From positions 1-64,000 of the forward strand of contig NZ_JAPCID010000037.1 in the NCBI RefSeq assembly GCF_027587175.1: DNA of 64,000 bases. Direction: 5' to 3'. Positions 39,245-47,762 of this stretch are shown piece by piece. A program made the translations under genes and the position numbers. Each line of letters opens with the position of its first letter. Position 1 is the first letter of the stretch. This DNA is from Solirubrobacter deserti. Its GTDB lineage: Bacteria > Actinomycetota > Thermoleophilia > Solirubrobacterales > Solirubrobacteraceae. The notes beneath the pieces are model-generated. The model was not told the origin of the DNA, ran no database searches, and worked only from the letters and a program-made list of their open reading frames with translations.

Positions 39245-41401
39245 ATGAAGCGCTTTCTCGCCGCCGCCCTCCTGCCGGCCGTGTCCGCGCCCGCCGCGTA
39301 CGCCGGCCCGGTCAACCTCGCGTCGCCCGGGCTGGTGCCCGTCACGGTGACCGATCCCGGCGCCACGATCGCCGGGGTCCCGCCCGAGCGGGCCGGGCTC
39401 GACGAGGGCGAGGTGATCGCCCACTACGACAAGCAGAAGCTGATGCGCGCGGGTGCGCTGCACGAGGACACGACGCGGCTCGTCGCCTCCGACGGGTCGG
39501 TCGAGCCGGTGGAGCCGAACGTCGTGCTCGAAGTCAAGCTCGCCGACCGCAGTCGCCTGCGCGGCGATCTCGACCCGCTCGTGGTCGGCGTCGACCTCGA
39601 CGAGCTGGACGCGCGAGCACGCGCGCAGACCGGCAAGCCGATCCCCGACCTGGGTGCCTGGCACCAGCTCAGGCTGCCGGCCGGCACCGACCCCGACGCG
39701 ACGATCACGGACCTGCTGGCCTCGGGCCAGGTCACGGAGGCCTACGTCGCGCCCGACGCGGCGCCGCCGCCGCAGCAGACGAACCCGACGCCCGACTTCA
39801 CCGCGTTGCAGGGCTACAACCGGCCCGCGCCGGCCGGCGTCGACGCCGACTTCTCGCTGCAGGACCCGCGCACGCGCGGGGCGGGCGTGACGATCGCCGA
39901 CCTCGAGTACTACTGGACGGCCGAGCACGAGGACCTGCAGCTGGACCCGATCGCGACCGACCTGGGCAAGACGACCTACGTCCAGTACCGCAACTTCGCC
40001 GACGAGCACGGCACGGCCGTGTTCGGGGAGATGGTGGCCAAGGACAACGGGTTCGGCGTCACCGGCGGCGTGCCGGACGCGACGATGCGCGGCATCTCGC
40101 CCCAGCGCAACAACAACGGGCGCCTGCAGTACAGCGTCTCCGGCGCGCTCACCTACGTCGCGCAGTTCCTGAAGGCGGGCGACGTGGTGCTGATCGAGCA
40201 GCAGACGGTCGGGCCCGCCGGCGGCACGGCGTACGTGCCGGTGGAGTGGAACCAGGCGAACTTCGACGCGATCAAGGCGCTGTCGAACCTCGGGATCGTC
40301 GTGATGGAGACCGGCGGCAACGGCGGCCAGGACCTCGACGGGGCGAACATGCTCGGCCGCTTCGACCGCAGCGTGCGGGACTCCGGCGCGATCATCGGCG
40401 GCGCCGGCAGCTCCACCACGCGCGCCGCGCTCAACTTCTCCTCGCACGGCACGCGGGTGGACCTGCAGGGCTGGGGCCAGAACATCACCACCACGGGCAG
40501 CGGCGGGAACCTGTTCGGCGGCACCGCGCCGGAGATGCTCACCCGCCGCTACACGCGGTCGTTCAGCGGCACGTCCGGCGCCGGCCCGATCGTCGTCAAC
40601 GCGATCGTGGCCGTGCAGTCGTACCTGAAGGCCACAGCCCAGGCGCCCTACACGAGCGCCCAGCTGCGCGACCTGCTGCGCCGCACCGGCACGCCCCAGA
40701 CCGGCACGCGCCTGGTCGGGCCGCTGCCGGACATCCGGGCGGCGCTGCGGGAGATCGAGGTCGACGCGCCGAACGTCACCGCCTCGTTCACTCCCGCCGC
40801 CGTCAACGGCTGGCACCACAACCCGACCGTCACGCTGACCGCGGACGACGGGTGGGGCGTGGGCGTCGAGGCGAACTCGATCGAGTACCGCCTGGACGGC
40901 GGCGCCTGGACGCCCTACACGGCTCCGTTCCAGGTGCTCGAGCCGAACGGCCACACGCTCGAGCTGCGCGCGACCGACCTCCGTGGCAACACGAAGGTCC
41001 ACACGACGACGTTCAACGTCTACGACCTCGAGACGCCCGTCGACAGCACCGTCGGCGGCACCGTCGCGCCGACGCTCGCGCTCACGCTGGGCGATTCGGC
41101 CCGCTTCGAGCCGTTCGTGCCCGGCGTGCCGAACGTCTACACGGCGCAGACGACCGCGAACGTCATCAGCACGGCGGGGAGCGCCGAGCTGACGGTCTCG
41201 GACCCGGGCCATCTGGCCAACGGGCCCTTCCAGCTGCCGCAGCCGCTGCAGGTGGAGCTGACACCGGCCGCCTGGACCGGCCCGGTGTCCAACGCCGCTA
41301 CGACGATCGCGTTCAAGCAGGCGATCGGCGCCGGCGACGCCCTGTGCACCGGCAGCTACAGCCGGACGCTGACATTCACGCTGTCGACATCGACGCCCTA
41401 G
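39245..41401 (+). CDS. Secreted subtilisin-family (S8) serine protease, divergent
   Basis: A 718-residue exported protease with a signal peptide ending APAAYAG. A pro-region of about 190 residues precedes a subtilase-like domain: Asp in VTIADLEYYW, His in DEHGTAVFGEM, oxyanion Asn region METGGNGGQD, and Ser in SGTSGAGPIVVNAI. The Asp context lacks the usual D-T/S-G, so the family match is real but remote. C-terminal to it are Ig-like modules (VNGWHHNPTVTLTADDGWG, IEYRLDGGAWTPYTAPF) typical of secreted actinobacterial enzymes. AAAGGG lies 9 nt before the ATG. Ends 4 nt inside a converging small ORF. Confidence 0.82.
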   Translation: MKRFLAAALLPAVSAPAAYAGPVNLASPGLVPVTVTDPGATIAGVPPERAGLDEGEVIAHYDKQKLMRAGALHEDTTRLVASDGSVEPVEPNVVLEVKLADRSRLRGDLDPLVVGVDLDELDARARAQTGKPIPDLGAWHQLRLPAGTDPDATITDLLASGQVTEAYVAPDAAPPPQQTNPTPDFTALQGYNRPAPAGVDADFSLQDPRTRGAGVTIADLEYYWTAEHEDLQLDPIATDLGKTTYVQYRNFADEHGTAVFGEMVAKDNGFGVTGGVPDATMRGISPQRNNNGRLQYSVSGALTYVAQFLKAGDVVLIEQQTVGPAGGTAYVPVEWNQANFDAIKALSNLGIVVMETGGNGGQDLDGANMLGRFDRSVRDSGAIIGGAGSSTTRAALNFSSHGTRVDLQGWGQNITTTGSGGNLFGGTAPEMLTRRYTRSFSGTSGAGPIVVNAIVAVQSYLKATAQAPYTSAQLRDLLRRTGTPQTGTRLVGPLPDIRAALREIEVDAPNVTASFTPAAVNGWHHNPTVTLTADDGWGVGVEANSIEYRLDGGAWTPYTAPFQVLEPNGHTLELRATDLRGNTKVHTTTFNVYDLETPVDSTVGGTVAPTLALTLGDSARFEPFVPGVPNVYTAQTTANVISTAGSAELTVSDPGHLANGPFQLPQPLQVELTPAAWTGPVSNAATTIAFKQAIGAGDALCTGSYSRTLTFTLSTSTP

Positions 41402-41472
41402 GCGTCACGAGACAGGACCAGCGACCCGCCGAGGAGGGCGGAGACGGCCAGCAAAAAGATCACACCGGTCAT
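41398..41472 (-). CDS. 24-residue membrane peptide
   Basis: ATG 41472 to TAG 41398 encodes a 24-residue peptide, almost entirely one hydrophobic helix (VIFLLAVSALLGGSLVL) with a short SRDA tail. AAAGGAG lies 7 nt upstream of the ATG, an excellent ribosome binding site in a genome where few genes have one, and the leader is highly structured. It converges on the subtilase gene with a 4-nt stop overlap. Class unknown: type I toxin-like, a KdpF-like accessory peptide or a regulatory membrane peptide are all possible. Confidence 0.6.
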   Translation of the reverse strand: MTGVIFLLAVSALLGGSLVLSRDA

Positions 41473-41477
41473 AGGTG

Positions 41478-41543
41478 CGCTCCTTTCAGTTGTGGGAGGA
41501 GCGCGCCCGCGGCTCTTGTTTCAGGGGAGCGAGCCGCGGGCGC
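41478..41543 (-). promoter_or_regulatory. Two-hairpin 5' leader sequestering the ribosome binding site of the 24-residue peptide
   Basis: Read on the minus strand, a 13-bp stem GCGCCCGCGGCTC / GAGCCGCGGGCGC (41543-41531 with 41515-41503) is followed by an 8-bp stem GCGCTCCT / AGGAGCGC (41504-41497 with 41485-41478). The second pairs the CTCCT directly with the AGGAG of the small gene, so folding would block translation. Stems overlap by two bases, allowing a switch. Confidence 0.55.
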
Positions 41544-41566
41544 TTCGGTTTGGGGAGGAGAGTCAA

Positions 41567-41589
41567 CTTGGAGCCAACTTGCATCCAAG
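41567..41589. promoter_or_regulatory. Candidate operator at the GntR gene start
   Basis: CTTGGA (41567-41572) and TCCAAG (41584-41589), exact inverted arms spaced by 11 bp, ending directly against the GntR ATG. An internal CCAACTTG partly repeats the half-site. The position suits autoregulation of the GntR gene. Motif-based only. Confidence 0.4.
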
Positions 41590-42288
41590 ATGTCTCCTAC
41601 CATAGCTGGTTCGGTTGCCGTGTCGATAGTCCCTTCGTCCACTGATGCTGTACCGGCCGTCCAAAGCGCGGCGCAGCGCGCCTACGCCCATGTGAAGGAA
41701 CGGTTGCTCGACGGCCGCTTCCCCGGCGGGACGCTCCTGAGCGAGAACGCGCTCGCGCGCGAGCTCGGGATCAGCCGCACGCCGCTGCGGCAGGCGTTCG
41801 GGCAGCTGGAGGCCGAAGGGCTCGTCGAGCTCTATCCCCGGCGCGGCGCGCTGGTCGTGCCGATCTCCGCCTCCGAGGCGGACGACGTCCACGAGGCGCG
41901 CGAGCTGATCGAGTGCCACTGCGCCCGCCGCGCGGCGGAGACCGGCGGCGAGGAGCTGACCGCCCAGCTCGAGGAGGCGATCGCCGCGCAGGAGCGCGCG
42001 CTCAGCTCCGCCGGCGCCGGCTTCGCCCAGGCCGACCGGCGCTTCCACCGCGCGATCATCGCCGCCGCGGGGAACGTCCTGCTCGCCCGCTCCTACGACG
42101 CACTGGCCGACCGCCACCAGAGGATCGCCGCCACGACCGTCGCCCGCGACCCGTCCCGGATCGAGCGGTTCATCGTCGAGCACCGCGCGATCACCGAGGC
42201 GCTCGCGAACGGCGAGGGCGAGAAGGCCGCCGAGCTGCTGCGCACGCACCTGGGCGGCGCGCGCGCCCTCGCGCGCCGTCGCGCGTAG
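41590..42288 (+). CDS. GntR-family regulator, FadR subfamily
   Basis: A 232-residue repressor-type regulator. A winged HTH (residues about 27-95) contains LLSENALARELGISRTPLRQAF and LELYPRRGALV-like wing residues; the FCD effector domain (about 100-230) keeps the metal-binding pattern Asp/His in RRFHRAIIAAAGN and EHRAITEAL. The FCD domain usually binds an organic acid. No obvious metabolic operon adjoins it; the divergent 24-residue peptide and its own promoter are the nearest targets. Confidence 0.9.
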   Translation: MSPTIAGSVAVSIVPSSTDAVPAVQSAAQRAYAHVKERLLDGRFPGGTLLSENALARELGISRTPLRQAFGQLEAEGLVELYPRRGALVVPISASEADDVHEARELIECHCARRAAETGGEELTAQLEEAIAAQERALSSAGAGFAQADRRFHRAIIAAAGNVLLARSYDALADRHQRIAATTVARDPSRIERFIVEHRAITEALANGEGEKAAELLRTHLGGARALARRRA

Positions 42289-42320
42289 TTTCCACCCTCG
42301 TTTCAGCCCTGTTTTCGGGG

Positions 42321-42326
42321 TATAGT
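42321..42326 (+). promoter_or_regulatory. Candidate -10 box for the toxin-antitoxin operon
   Basis: TATAGT 8 nt upstream of the antitoxin ATG (42335) with no Shine-Dalgarno, preceded by a relatively T-rich TTTCAG...TTTTC stretch. Fits a leaderless or near-leaderless transcript. Confidence 0.4.
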
Positions 42327-42334
42327 TGGCGGCG

Positions 42335-42724
42335 ATGGCGCAGCTGCTCGATCCCGCGTTGATCGAACGCGAGGGCACCACCGCTCCGATCTCGGAGATC
42401 GCGCGCTTCCTCTCCGACCACCTGGGCGCGCAGGCCACGGCGTACGTGGCGGGCGTCAAGGGCGCGGCGCAGGTCGCCAAGTGGATCGAGGGTGGCACGC
42501 CGCCGAAGGGCCAGATGACGCGGCTCAGGCTGCGCGACGCCTACCGCGCCGCGCGGCTGCTGGTCACCGCCTACGACGAAGCGACCGCCGAGGCCTGGTT
42601 CTTCGGCTCCAACTCGCGCCTGGACGACGAGGCGCCGGCCTGGGTGCTGCGCCACGCGCGCTCGCTCGACGATCTGCGCATGGTCGTGCCCGCCGCCAAG
42701 GCCTTCGCGCGCGCTCGCGCGTGA
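42335..42724 (+). CDS. Putative Xre/MbcA/ParS-type antitoxin (DUF2384-like)
   Basis: A 129-residue DNA-binding-type protein directly upstream of a RES-domain gene. The N-terminal half has an HTH-like region (PISEIARFLSDHLGAQATAYVAG, AAQVAKWIEGG). The C-terminal half resembles the DUF2384 toxin-binding domain: TAEAWFFGSNSRLDDEAPAWVLRH, with W, N, L and P in the order seen in MbcA-like antitoxins. It should neutralise the RES toxin and repress the operon. Coupled to the toxin by a 4-nt overlap. Confidence 0.75.
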   Translation: MAQLLDPALIEREGTTAPISEIARFLSDHLGAQATAYVAGVKGAAQVAKWIEGGTPPKGQMTRLRLRDAYRAARLLVTAYDEATAEAWFFGSNSRLDDEAPAWVLRHARSLDDLRMVVPAAKAFARARA

Positions 42725-43368
42725 AGAGCGAGCGCGTGTGGCGGGTCGGGCACGCCGACGCGCCGCTGGACTACACGCCCTACGAGTTCTGCTCCTGGCA
42801 GCACCGCTTCGACGACCCGATGCGCGAGTACCGGACCATCTACGGCTCCGAGCACAAGCTCACGGCGCTGCGCGAGGTGCTCGCCGATCTGCGCCCGAAC
42901 GTCAAGGCGCGGGCCGACTTCGCGCAGTTCCAGCTCGCGCAGGGCGTCCCGGTGGAGGCGCTGCGGGTGCCGGGCCGCGCCGTGACGGCCGCGTGGCGGC
43001 GCTCGCACCAGCTCGCGCCCGCGCGCGTCGAGCACGAAGGCGAGCTCGTCGACATCGACGATCCCGCGCTGCGCGAGAAGCTCGCCACCCGCCACGCCCG
43101 GCTGCTCGCCGAGCACGGCATGACCCAGCTCAACATCTCGGAGATCCGCTCCAAGATCCGCGTCGTCTCGCAGACGATCGCGCGCGACCTCTACATGCGC
43201 GGGGCGGCCGGCATCTGGTTTCGCTCCAACCTGGACGACGGGCCGTGCATCGCGTTGATGGAGGGTCGGGCGCGGTTCGCCGCGGACGGCGAACCGCTCC
43301 CATTGACCGAGCCCCTGCCGGAGCTCGGCCGCGTGTGCGAGGAGTACAACCTCGCGCTGGACTCCTAG
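42721..43368 (+). CDS. RES-domain toxin (NAD+-targeting family)
   Basis: A 215-residue RES-domain protein. Family features: WRVGHADAPLDYTP at the start, the first conserved Arg and Tyr in REYRTIYGSEHKLTALREVLAD, and an IWFRSNLDDGPCIALMEGR segment with Arg/Ser. Characterised RES toxins (MbcT, Res) degrade NAD+ by phosphorolysis or hydrolysis. It is longer than the usual 150-190 residues, with an inserted helix-rich middle (HEGELVDIDDPALREKLATR). GTG start overlaps the antitoxin stop (GTGA). Converges on the giant secreted gene with a 4-nt overlap. Confidence 0.82.
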   Translation: MKSERVWRVGHADAPLDYTPYEFCSWQHRFDDPMREYRTIYGSEHKLTALREVLADLRPNVKARADFAQFQLAQGVPVEALRVPGRAVTAAWRRSHQLAPARVEHEGELVDIDDPALREKLATRHARLLAEHGMTQLNISEIRSKIRVVSQTIARDLYMRGAAGIWFRSNLDDGPCIALMEGRARFAADGEPLPLTEPLPELGRVCEEYNLALDS

Positions 43369-46300
43369 CCGGCGACCCCCGGGCCGCTGAAGGACACCCA
43401 GTTGACCGAGCCCCAGCCGATGTAGGGGACGATCGGCCCGCCGGGCAGCGCCTTGAACACGAAGTACAGGCGCTTGGAGCCCTCGTAGTCGAGCGGGGCG
43501 CTGAACGTCTGCCACGTGTTGAGGTCACCCGTGGACTTCAGGCGCACCTTGGTCAGCACCGGGCCGGTCGGGCTGCCGTCACGCACCTCGACGTCCGCGA
43601 GCTCCGTGCCGGTCGGGGTCACCGGGATGATCGGCGGGAACGAGCCCGGGCCGGCGAACCGGATGTTGACCTGCTTGTCCATGTGGCTGAGATTCACGGA
43701 CCGGTTGAGCGCGAACCAGTCGCCGTCGTCCAGGCCGTTGCGCATCTGGCCGCCGCCGGGGTCGGACTCGGTCGACGCGCCGACCGACGTGCCCTCGTGC
43801 TCCTGCACGTACTCGACCTGCTGGCGGCGCACCTGGACCACGTTCTGGTCGGTGGCCGACAGTGCGGGCTGGCCGTTGGCACCCTGGTCGGCGTAGGTCG
43901 CGGAGATGCCGCCCGCGATGTAGCCGCCGTGCGAGGCGTCCTCGGCCAGCGTCTGCAGCGTGCCCGAGCAGCCGGTCTTGGCCTCCTCGGCGTGGCCGTG
44001 CGTGTCGTGCACGAGCACGAACGTCGTGACCACCTTCGAGCAGTCGATCGGCCCGTCCTCGGGGTCGGAGACCGTGACCGTGTACGGGATCCGGTCACCC
44101 CACTCGAAGAAGTCGCCCTCGAGCGGCGTCGTGATCTCGATGCTCGGCGCGGTGTTGCCCACGACGATCTGCAGCGTCTTGGTGTCCGTCTTCTCCGCCG
44201 AGTCGGTCACGGTCAGCTTGGCCGTGTAGACGCCGTTGGTGGTGTAGACGTGCGTCGGGTTCGGGTCGGTCGAGTCGACCGTGCCGTTGCCGTCGAAGTC
44301 CCAGGCGAACCGGATCGAGTCCCCCGGGTCCGGGTCCCGCGAGCCCTCGCTGGAGAACTGCACGCTGAGCGGCGTGACGCCGTTGCTCATGCTCGCGTTC
44401 ATCGTGGCCTGCGGCGCGCGCTGGCCCTTGACGTACTCCCACCGGTACAGGCCGGCGTCCGGGTTGGCCTGGAAGAAGCCGTCGCCGTAGGTGAGCAGGT
44501 AGAAGGACCCGTCGGCGCCGAAGTGCATGTCCATCGGGTTGTCGCACTCGAACGGGAGCTTGGACGTGCTCGAGAGCGCGACGCCGCAGTCGAGCATGCG
44601 GTTGATCTTGAAGATCCGGTCCTTGGAATCGAGCCGGACCTCGCGCAGCGTGTCGACGTTGAACTCACCCAGGACGAACGCGCCGTCGTAGTAGGGCGGG
44701 AACTTCGTCGTATTCGGATTGGCGTCGTCGTAGCGGTACGGCGCCGCGCCGTGCGGGGCCACGCCTGTGGTGTAGAGCTCCGGGAACCGCTGCGGGCAGG
44801 TGCCGCCCGAGCCGTCGTAGGAGGCCAGGCACGGCGTGCCCAGCGCCGGGGTGGCGTTGTCGCGGAACGAGTACCAGATGTCGGGCTGCGTGATCGGCGG
44901 GACCTTCGGCGAGCCGGGCGCGGTGGCCGGGTCCAGGTTCGCGCCCGTGTTCCAGCGCGAGGTGTTGTCCGGGCCCTTGTCCGGGTTGCCGCACTCGTAC
45001 TGGGTCGGCGTGGCGTCCAGCGGCTTGGACGTGTTGAAGTTCCAGCGGTAGTACGGGAGCTCGGGCGCGACGCACAGCGGCCAGCCGTAGTTGGCGGGCT
45101 CGCGCACGATCTCGACGCGGCCGGTGCCGGCCGGGCCGCGGAACGTCTCCGGCGTGGCGGCGTCCGGCGAGTAGTCGGTGACGTAGGCGACGTCGTTGTG
45201 GTCGACCTGGATCCGGAACGGGTTGCGGAAGCCCATCGCGTAGATCTCGGGACGGGTCTTGCCCGCGCTGTCCTGCGACTCCGGGAACAGGTTCCCTGAA
45301 GGGCTGGAGTAGCTGCCGTCGTCGGAGACCTTGATGCGCAGGACCTTGCCGCGCAGGTCGTTGGTGTTGCCGGAGGTGCGGCGGGCGTCGGCGTAGGGGG
45401 CCTGGAACCAGTCGCCCTCCTGCGTGGTGGTGACGGTGGCGCCGGTGGCCGTCAGCGGGGCGACGTTGGTCTCCGCGTACTGGCCGTCGAACTGGATCGA
45501 GGCGTTGGCCGCGGTGCCGGTGACGATCACGTCGCCCGCGTCGATCGTCGAGAGCGCCTCGAGCGCGGCCTTGATCGCGGCCGCGTTGGCGTTGGCGGCG
45601 ATCTCCGCCGTCGTCTGGCCGTTGAAGGTCAGCCTGAACGGGGCGGTGGCGCGGACCGTCTGCGTCTCGTCGGTCTTCTGGTCGTTGTGCGGGGAGAAGC
45701 CGCCCGAGTTGCCCGCGCCCGACGGCGTGTCGTCGCCCGTGACCAGCCACAGGTTGCCCGCGGTGTCGAAGTCGATGTCGCCGCCGACGTGGCAGCACGC
45801 GCCGCGGTTGTTGTCGACGCGCATGATTCTCTGCTCGGAGCTCAGATCGAGCGTCGGGTTGGCGCCGTCGACGAACTTGAAGCGGCTGAGCTGGAAGTAC
45901 CCGACGTACGGGTCCCACGCGCGCAGGTTCGGCGCGGTGGTGGGCGCCGAGTCGTTCGGCGGGGTCGTGATCGTCTTGGTGGTGCCGTTGGACTGCTTGA
46001 CGTTCTCGACCGTCTTGGGCGAGTAGTAGAGGTAGACCCAGTGGTTGGCGGCGAAGTCGTTGTCGATCGCCGGGCCGTACAGGCCGTCCTCGCTGTTGGT
46101 GTAGACGTCCAGCGTGCCGATGACCTTGGACGTGCCGTCCTTCGGGTCGTGCAGGCGCAGCTGACCGCCGCGCGCGGTCTGCAGGACGCGGCCGTCGGGC
46201 AGCGTCTCCATGCCGATCGGCTCGTTGAGGTTCGGGTTGGCCGAGATCTTGGTCTGCTGGTAGTTCGCGAGCACGGTCGCGCCGCAGTCGCTGTAGACCG

Positions 46301-47609
46301 GGTCGGCCTCGCCGGCGGTCCACTGGATCGCGCCCGCGAGGTGCTTGCGCGCGCGGGCGTCGGTCAGGTCGCCGTCGGCGCCGATGTTCGTGTAGAAGGA
46401 CCGGCCGCCCTCGTAGTCCTTGCACCACGCGACCGGGTGGTCGGCGAGCTCGGTCATCGTGCCGCCGCTGTAGGTGGTCTCGTCGACGGTGGCGAGCACG
46501 TGCGCGACGCCGCGGACGTTCTCGGTGAAGTTGTAGAAGCGATCGCTGCGGGTCCAGTACTCGGGCAGCGAGCGGCTCGCGAGGTGGACGCGGTCGGCGA
46601 CCTTGACCGTCGCGCTGGCCGCGGCGACGGGCGCGCCGTCGGCGCGCGTGCCGAGCAGCTCGGTCAGGTAGTCCCACTCCGGTTCGGACTCGATCGCGGA
46701 GCCGACCGCGAAGAAGCCGCCGCCGGCCTTGTAGTAGGCGCCGAACGCAGCTTCCTGCGCGGCGTTGAGCGGCGCGCCGATGTCGCCGAGGAAGACGACG
46801 GCGCGGTACTGCTTGAGCTTGTCCTCGGTGAAGACGGTGGCGTCGGCGGTGTGGTGGACGCGGAAGCCGCCGTCACCCGCGACGGCGTTGAGGGCGTCGA
46901 GGCCGCTCTGGTAGGCGGCCGCGGCCGCGGTGCCGGTGAAGACGAGGACGTCGAAGACTGGGCCGTCGGAGGTGCCCGGCTGCGGGAGCGGGGTCGCCGT
47001 GGCCGTGGCCGTTGCGGTGGGGGTCGCCGTCGCCGTGGCGGTGGCGGTCGGGGTGGCGGTGACTTCCCCGGTCGCCGTCGCCGTCGCCGTGGCGGTCGCG
47101 ACCGGCGTCGCGGTGGCGGCCGGCGTGCCCGGGGTCGCCGTCGGCGTCGGCGCGGGCACCGGGTTCGTCTGCGGCCCGCCCACCGCGAGCCTGAGCTTGC
47201 GGCTCGCGTAGCGGCAAGAATCAGCGCCGGTGCCGATCTTCGCGCACGTGCGCACGAGGTACGTGCCGTCCTTGAGCACCGCGGGCAGCGTGAGCTTGAG
47301 GCGATAGCCGGCGGTCCGACCCGCCTTGATGGTGCCCGTCGACTTCGACGAGAGCCTGATCGCCGTGGCCGACTTGGCCGTCTGCAGCGTCACGGTGACG
47401 CGCGCCTTCGCGCTCTTGCGCGTGCGGTTGGTGATCTGGCCGCTCAGCGTGAGCTCCTCGCCCGGCGCGAGCGCGGTCGGCGGCGGCGAGCTGACCGAGC
47501 GCAGCTTCGCGGTGGTCGCGGCCGCCTGTGCGCCCTGCGCGCTGACCCCGGCCGCGGCGGCGCATGCCAACAGGCACGCGAATGACTTCGTGAGTCGCAC
47601 GACCCACAT
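43365..47609 (-). CDS. Giant secreted ThuA-like / PQQ-sugar dehydrogenase-like / PKD protein
   Basis: A 1414-residue exported protein. Order: signal peptide (CLLACAAAAGVSAQGAQA); an Ig-like N-terminal domain (about 33-145); a Thr/Ala/Pro repeat linker; a ThuA-like domain (about 215-440, VFDVLVFTGTAAAA, AVVFLGDIGAPLN, HPVAWCKDYEGGRSFY); a soluble-glucose/sorbosone dehydrogenase propeller (about 455-1080, EPIGMETLPDGRVLQTARGG, MRVDNNRGACCHVGGDIDFD, GFRNPFRIQVDHNDVAYVTD); a PKD domain (about 1085-1170, AWDFDGNGTVDSTDP); and a carbohydrate-binding-like C-terminus. An unrelated beta domain is inserted in the propeller (see findings). Probably an extracellular sugar oxidoreductase or binding protein. 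Confidence 0.85.
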   Translation of the reverse strand: MWVVRLTKSFACLLACAAAAGVSAQGAQAAATTAKLRSVSSPPPTALAPGEELTLSGQITNRTRKSAKARVTVTLQTAKSATAIRLSSKSTGTIKAGRTAGYRLKLTLPAVLKDGTYLVRTCAKIGTGADSCRYASRKLRLAVGGPQTNPVPAPTPTATPGTPAATATPVATATATATATGEVTATPTATATATATPTATATATATPLPQPGTSDGPVFDVLVFTGTAAAAAYQSGLDALNAVAGDGGFRVHHTADATVFTEDKLKQYRAVVFLGDIGAPLNAAQEAAFGAYYKAGGGFFAVGSAIESEPEWDYLTELLGTRADGAPVAAASATVKVADRVHLASRSLPEYWTRSDRFYNFTENVRGVAHVLATVDETTYSGGTMTELADHPVAWCKDYEGGRSFYTNIGADGDLTDARARKHLAGAIQWTAGEADPVYSDCGATVLANYQQTKISANPNLNEPIGMETLPDGRVLQTARGGQLRLHDPKDGTSKVIGTLDVYTNSEDGLYGPAIDNDFAANHWVYLYYSPKTVENVKQSNGTTKTITTPPNDSAPTTAPNLRAWDPYVGYFQLSRFKFVDGANPTLDLSSEQRIMRVDNNRGACCHVGGDIDFDTAGNLWLVTGDDTPSGAGNSGGFSPHNDQKTDETQTVRATAPFRLTFNGQTTAEIAANANAAAIKAALEALSTIDAGDVIVTGTAANASIQFDGQYAETNVAPLTATGATVTTTQEGDWFQAPYADARRTSGNTNDLRGKVLRIKVSDDGSYSSPSGNLFPESQDSAGKTRPEIYAMGFRNPFRIQVDHNDVAYVTDYSPDAATPETFRGPAGTGRVEIVREPANYGWPLCVAPELPYYRWNFNTSKPLDATPTQYECGNPDKGPDNTSRWNTGANLDPATAPGSPKVPPITQPDIWYSFRDNATPALGTPCLASYDGSGGTCPQRFPELYTTGVAPHGAAPYRYDDANPNTTKFPPYYDGAFVLGEFNVDTLREVRLDSKDRIFKINRMLDCGVALSSTSKLPFECDNPMDMHFGADGSFYLLTYGDGFFQANPDAGLYRWEYVKGQRAPQATMNASMSNGVTPLSVQFSSEGSRDPDPGDSIRFAWDFDGNGTVDSTDPNPTHVYTTNGVYTAKLTVTDSAEKTDTKTLQIVVGNTAPSIEITTPLEGDFFEWGDRIPYTVTVSDPEDGPIDCSKVVTTFVLVHDTHGHAEEAKTGCSGTLQTLAEDASHGGYIAGGISATYADQGANGQPALSATDQNVVQVRRQQVEYVQEHEGTSVGASTESDPGGGQMRNGLDDGDWFALNRSVNLSHMDKQVNIRFAGPGSFPPIIPVTPTGTELADVEVRDGSPTGPVLTKVRLKSTGDLNTWQTFSAPLDYEGSKRLYFVFKALPGGPIVPYIGWGSVNWVSFSGPGVAG
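46988..47135 (-). repeat. Degenerate 6-bp coding repeats (Thr-Ala linker)
   Basis: Interspersed GCNGTG/GCCGTC-type hexamers in the plus strand encode Ala-Thr dipeptides with periodic Pro (TATATATATG, TPTATATATA) on the minus strand. They form a flexible linker between the Ig-like and ThuA domains and are prone to length change. Confidence 0.7.
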
Positions 47610-47676
47610 CTCCTCTCCCAGTGGACATCCACGGGCCGGTGGCGACCGATCCGCGTCGAGGCGGCGCAGCCTACTT

Positions 47677-47686
47677 ACCTGTAGGT
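47677..47686. promoter_or_regulatory. Small palindrome between divergent TetR and giant secreted genes
   Basis: ACCTGTAGGT, a 4-bp half-site palindrome inside the less GC-rich 47668-47690 segment of the 153-bp divergent region. It could be part of the TetR operator, controlling both genes. Short, so weak. Confidence 0.25.
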
Positions 47687-47762
47687 CGTTCCGTCAACTG
47701 ACGCACGCAGGTTCTTACAGTCCCCGCCCGAAGCGGTTCTATGGCTACGGTGAAGGGCCGCC

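Noticed and set aside
41398-41589. The 41503-41543 hairpin as a terminator of the subtilase gene
   Set aside because: It lies more than 100 bp past the stop without a U tract and is better placed as the leader of the minus-strand small gene.
46980-47140. Short repeats considered as a CRISPR-like or satellite array
   Set aside because: They are coding Ala-Thr hexamers without unique spacers, inside a secreted protein linker.
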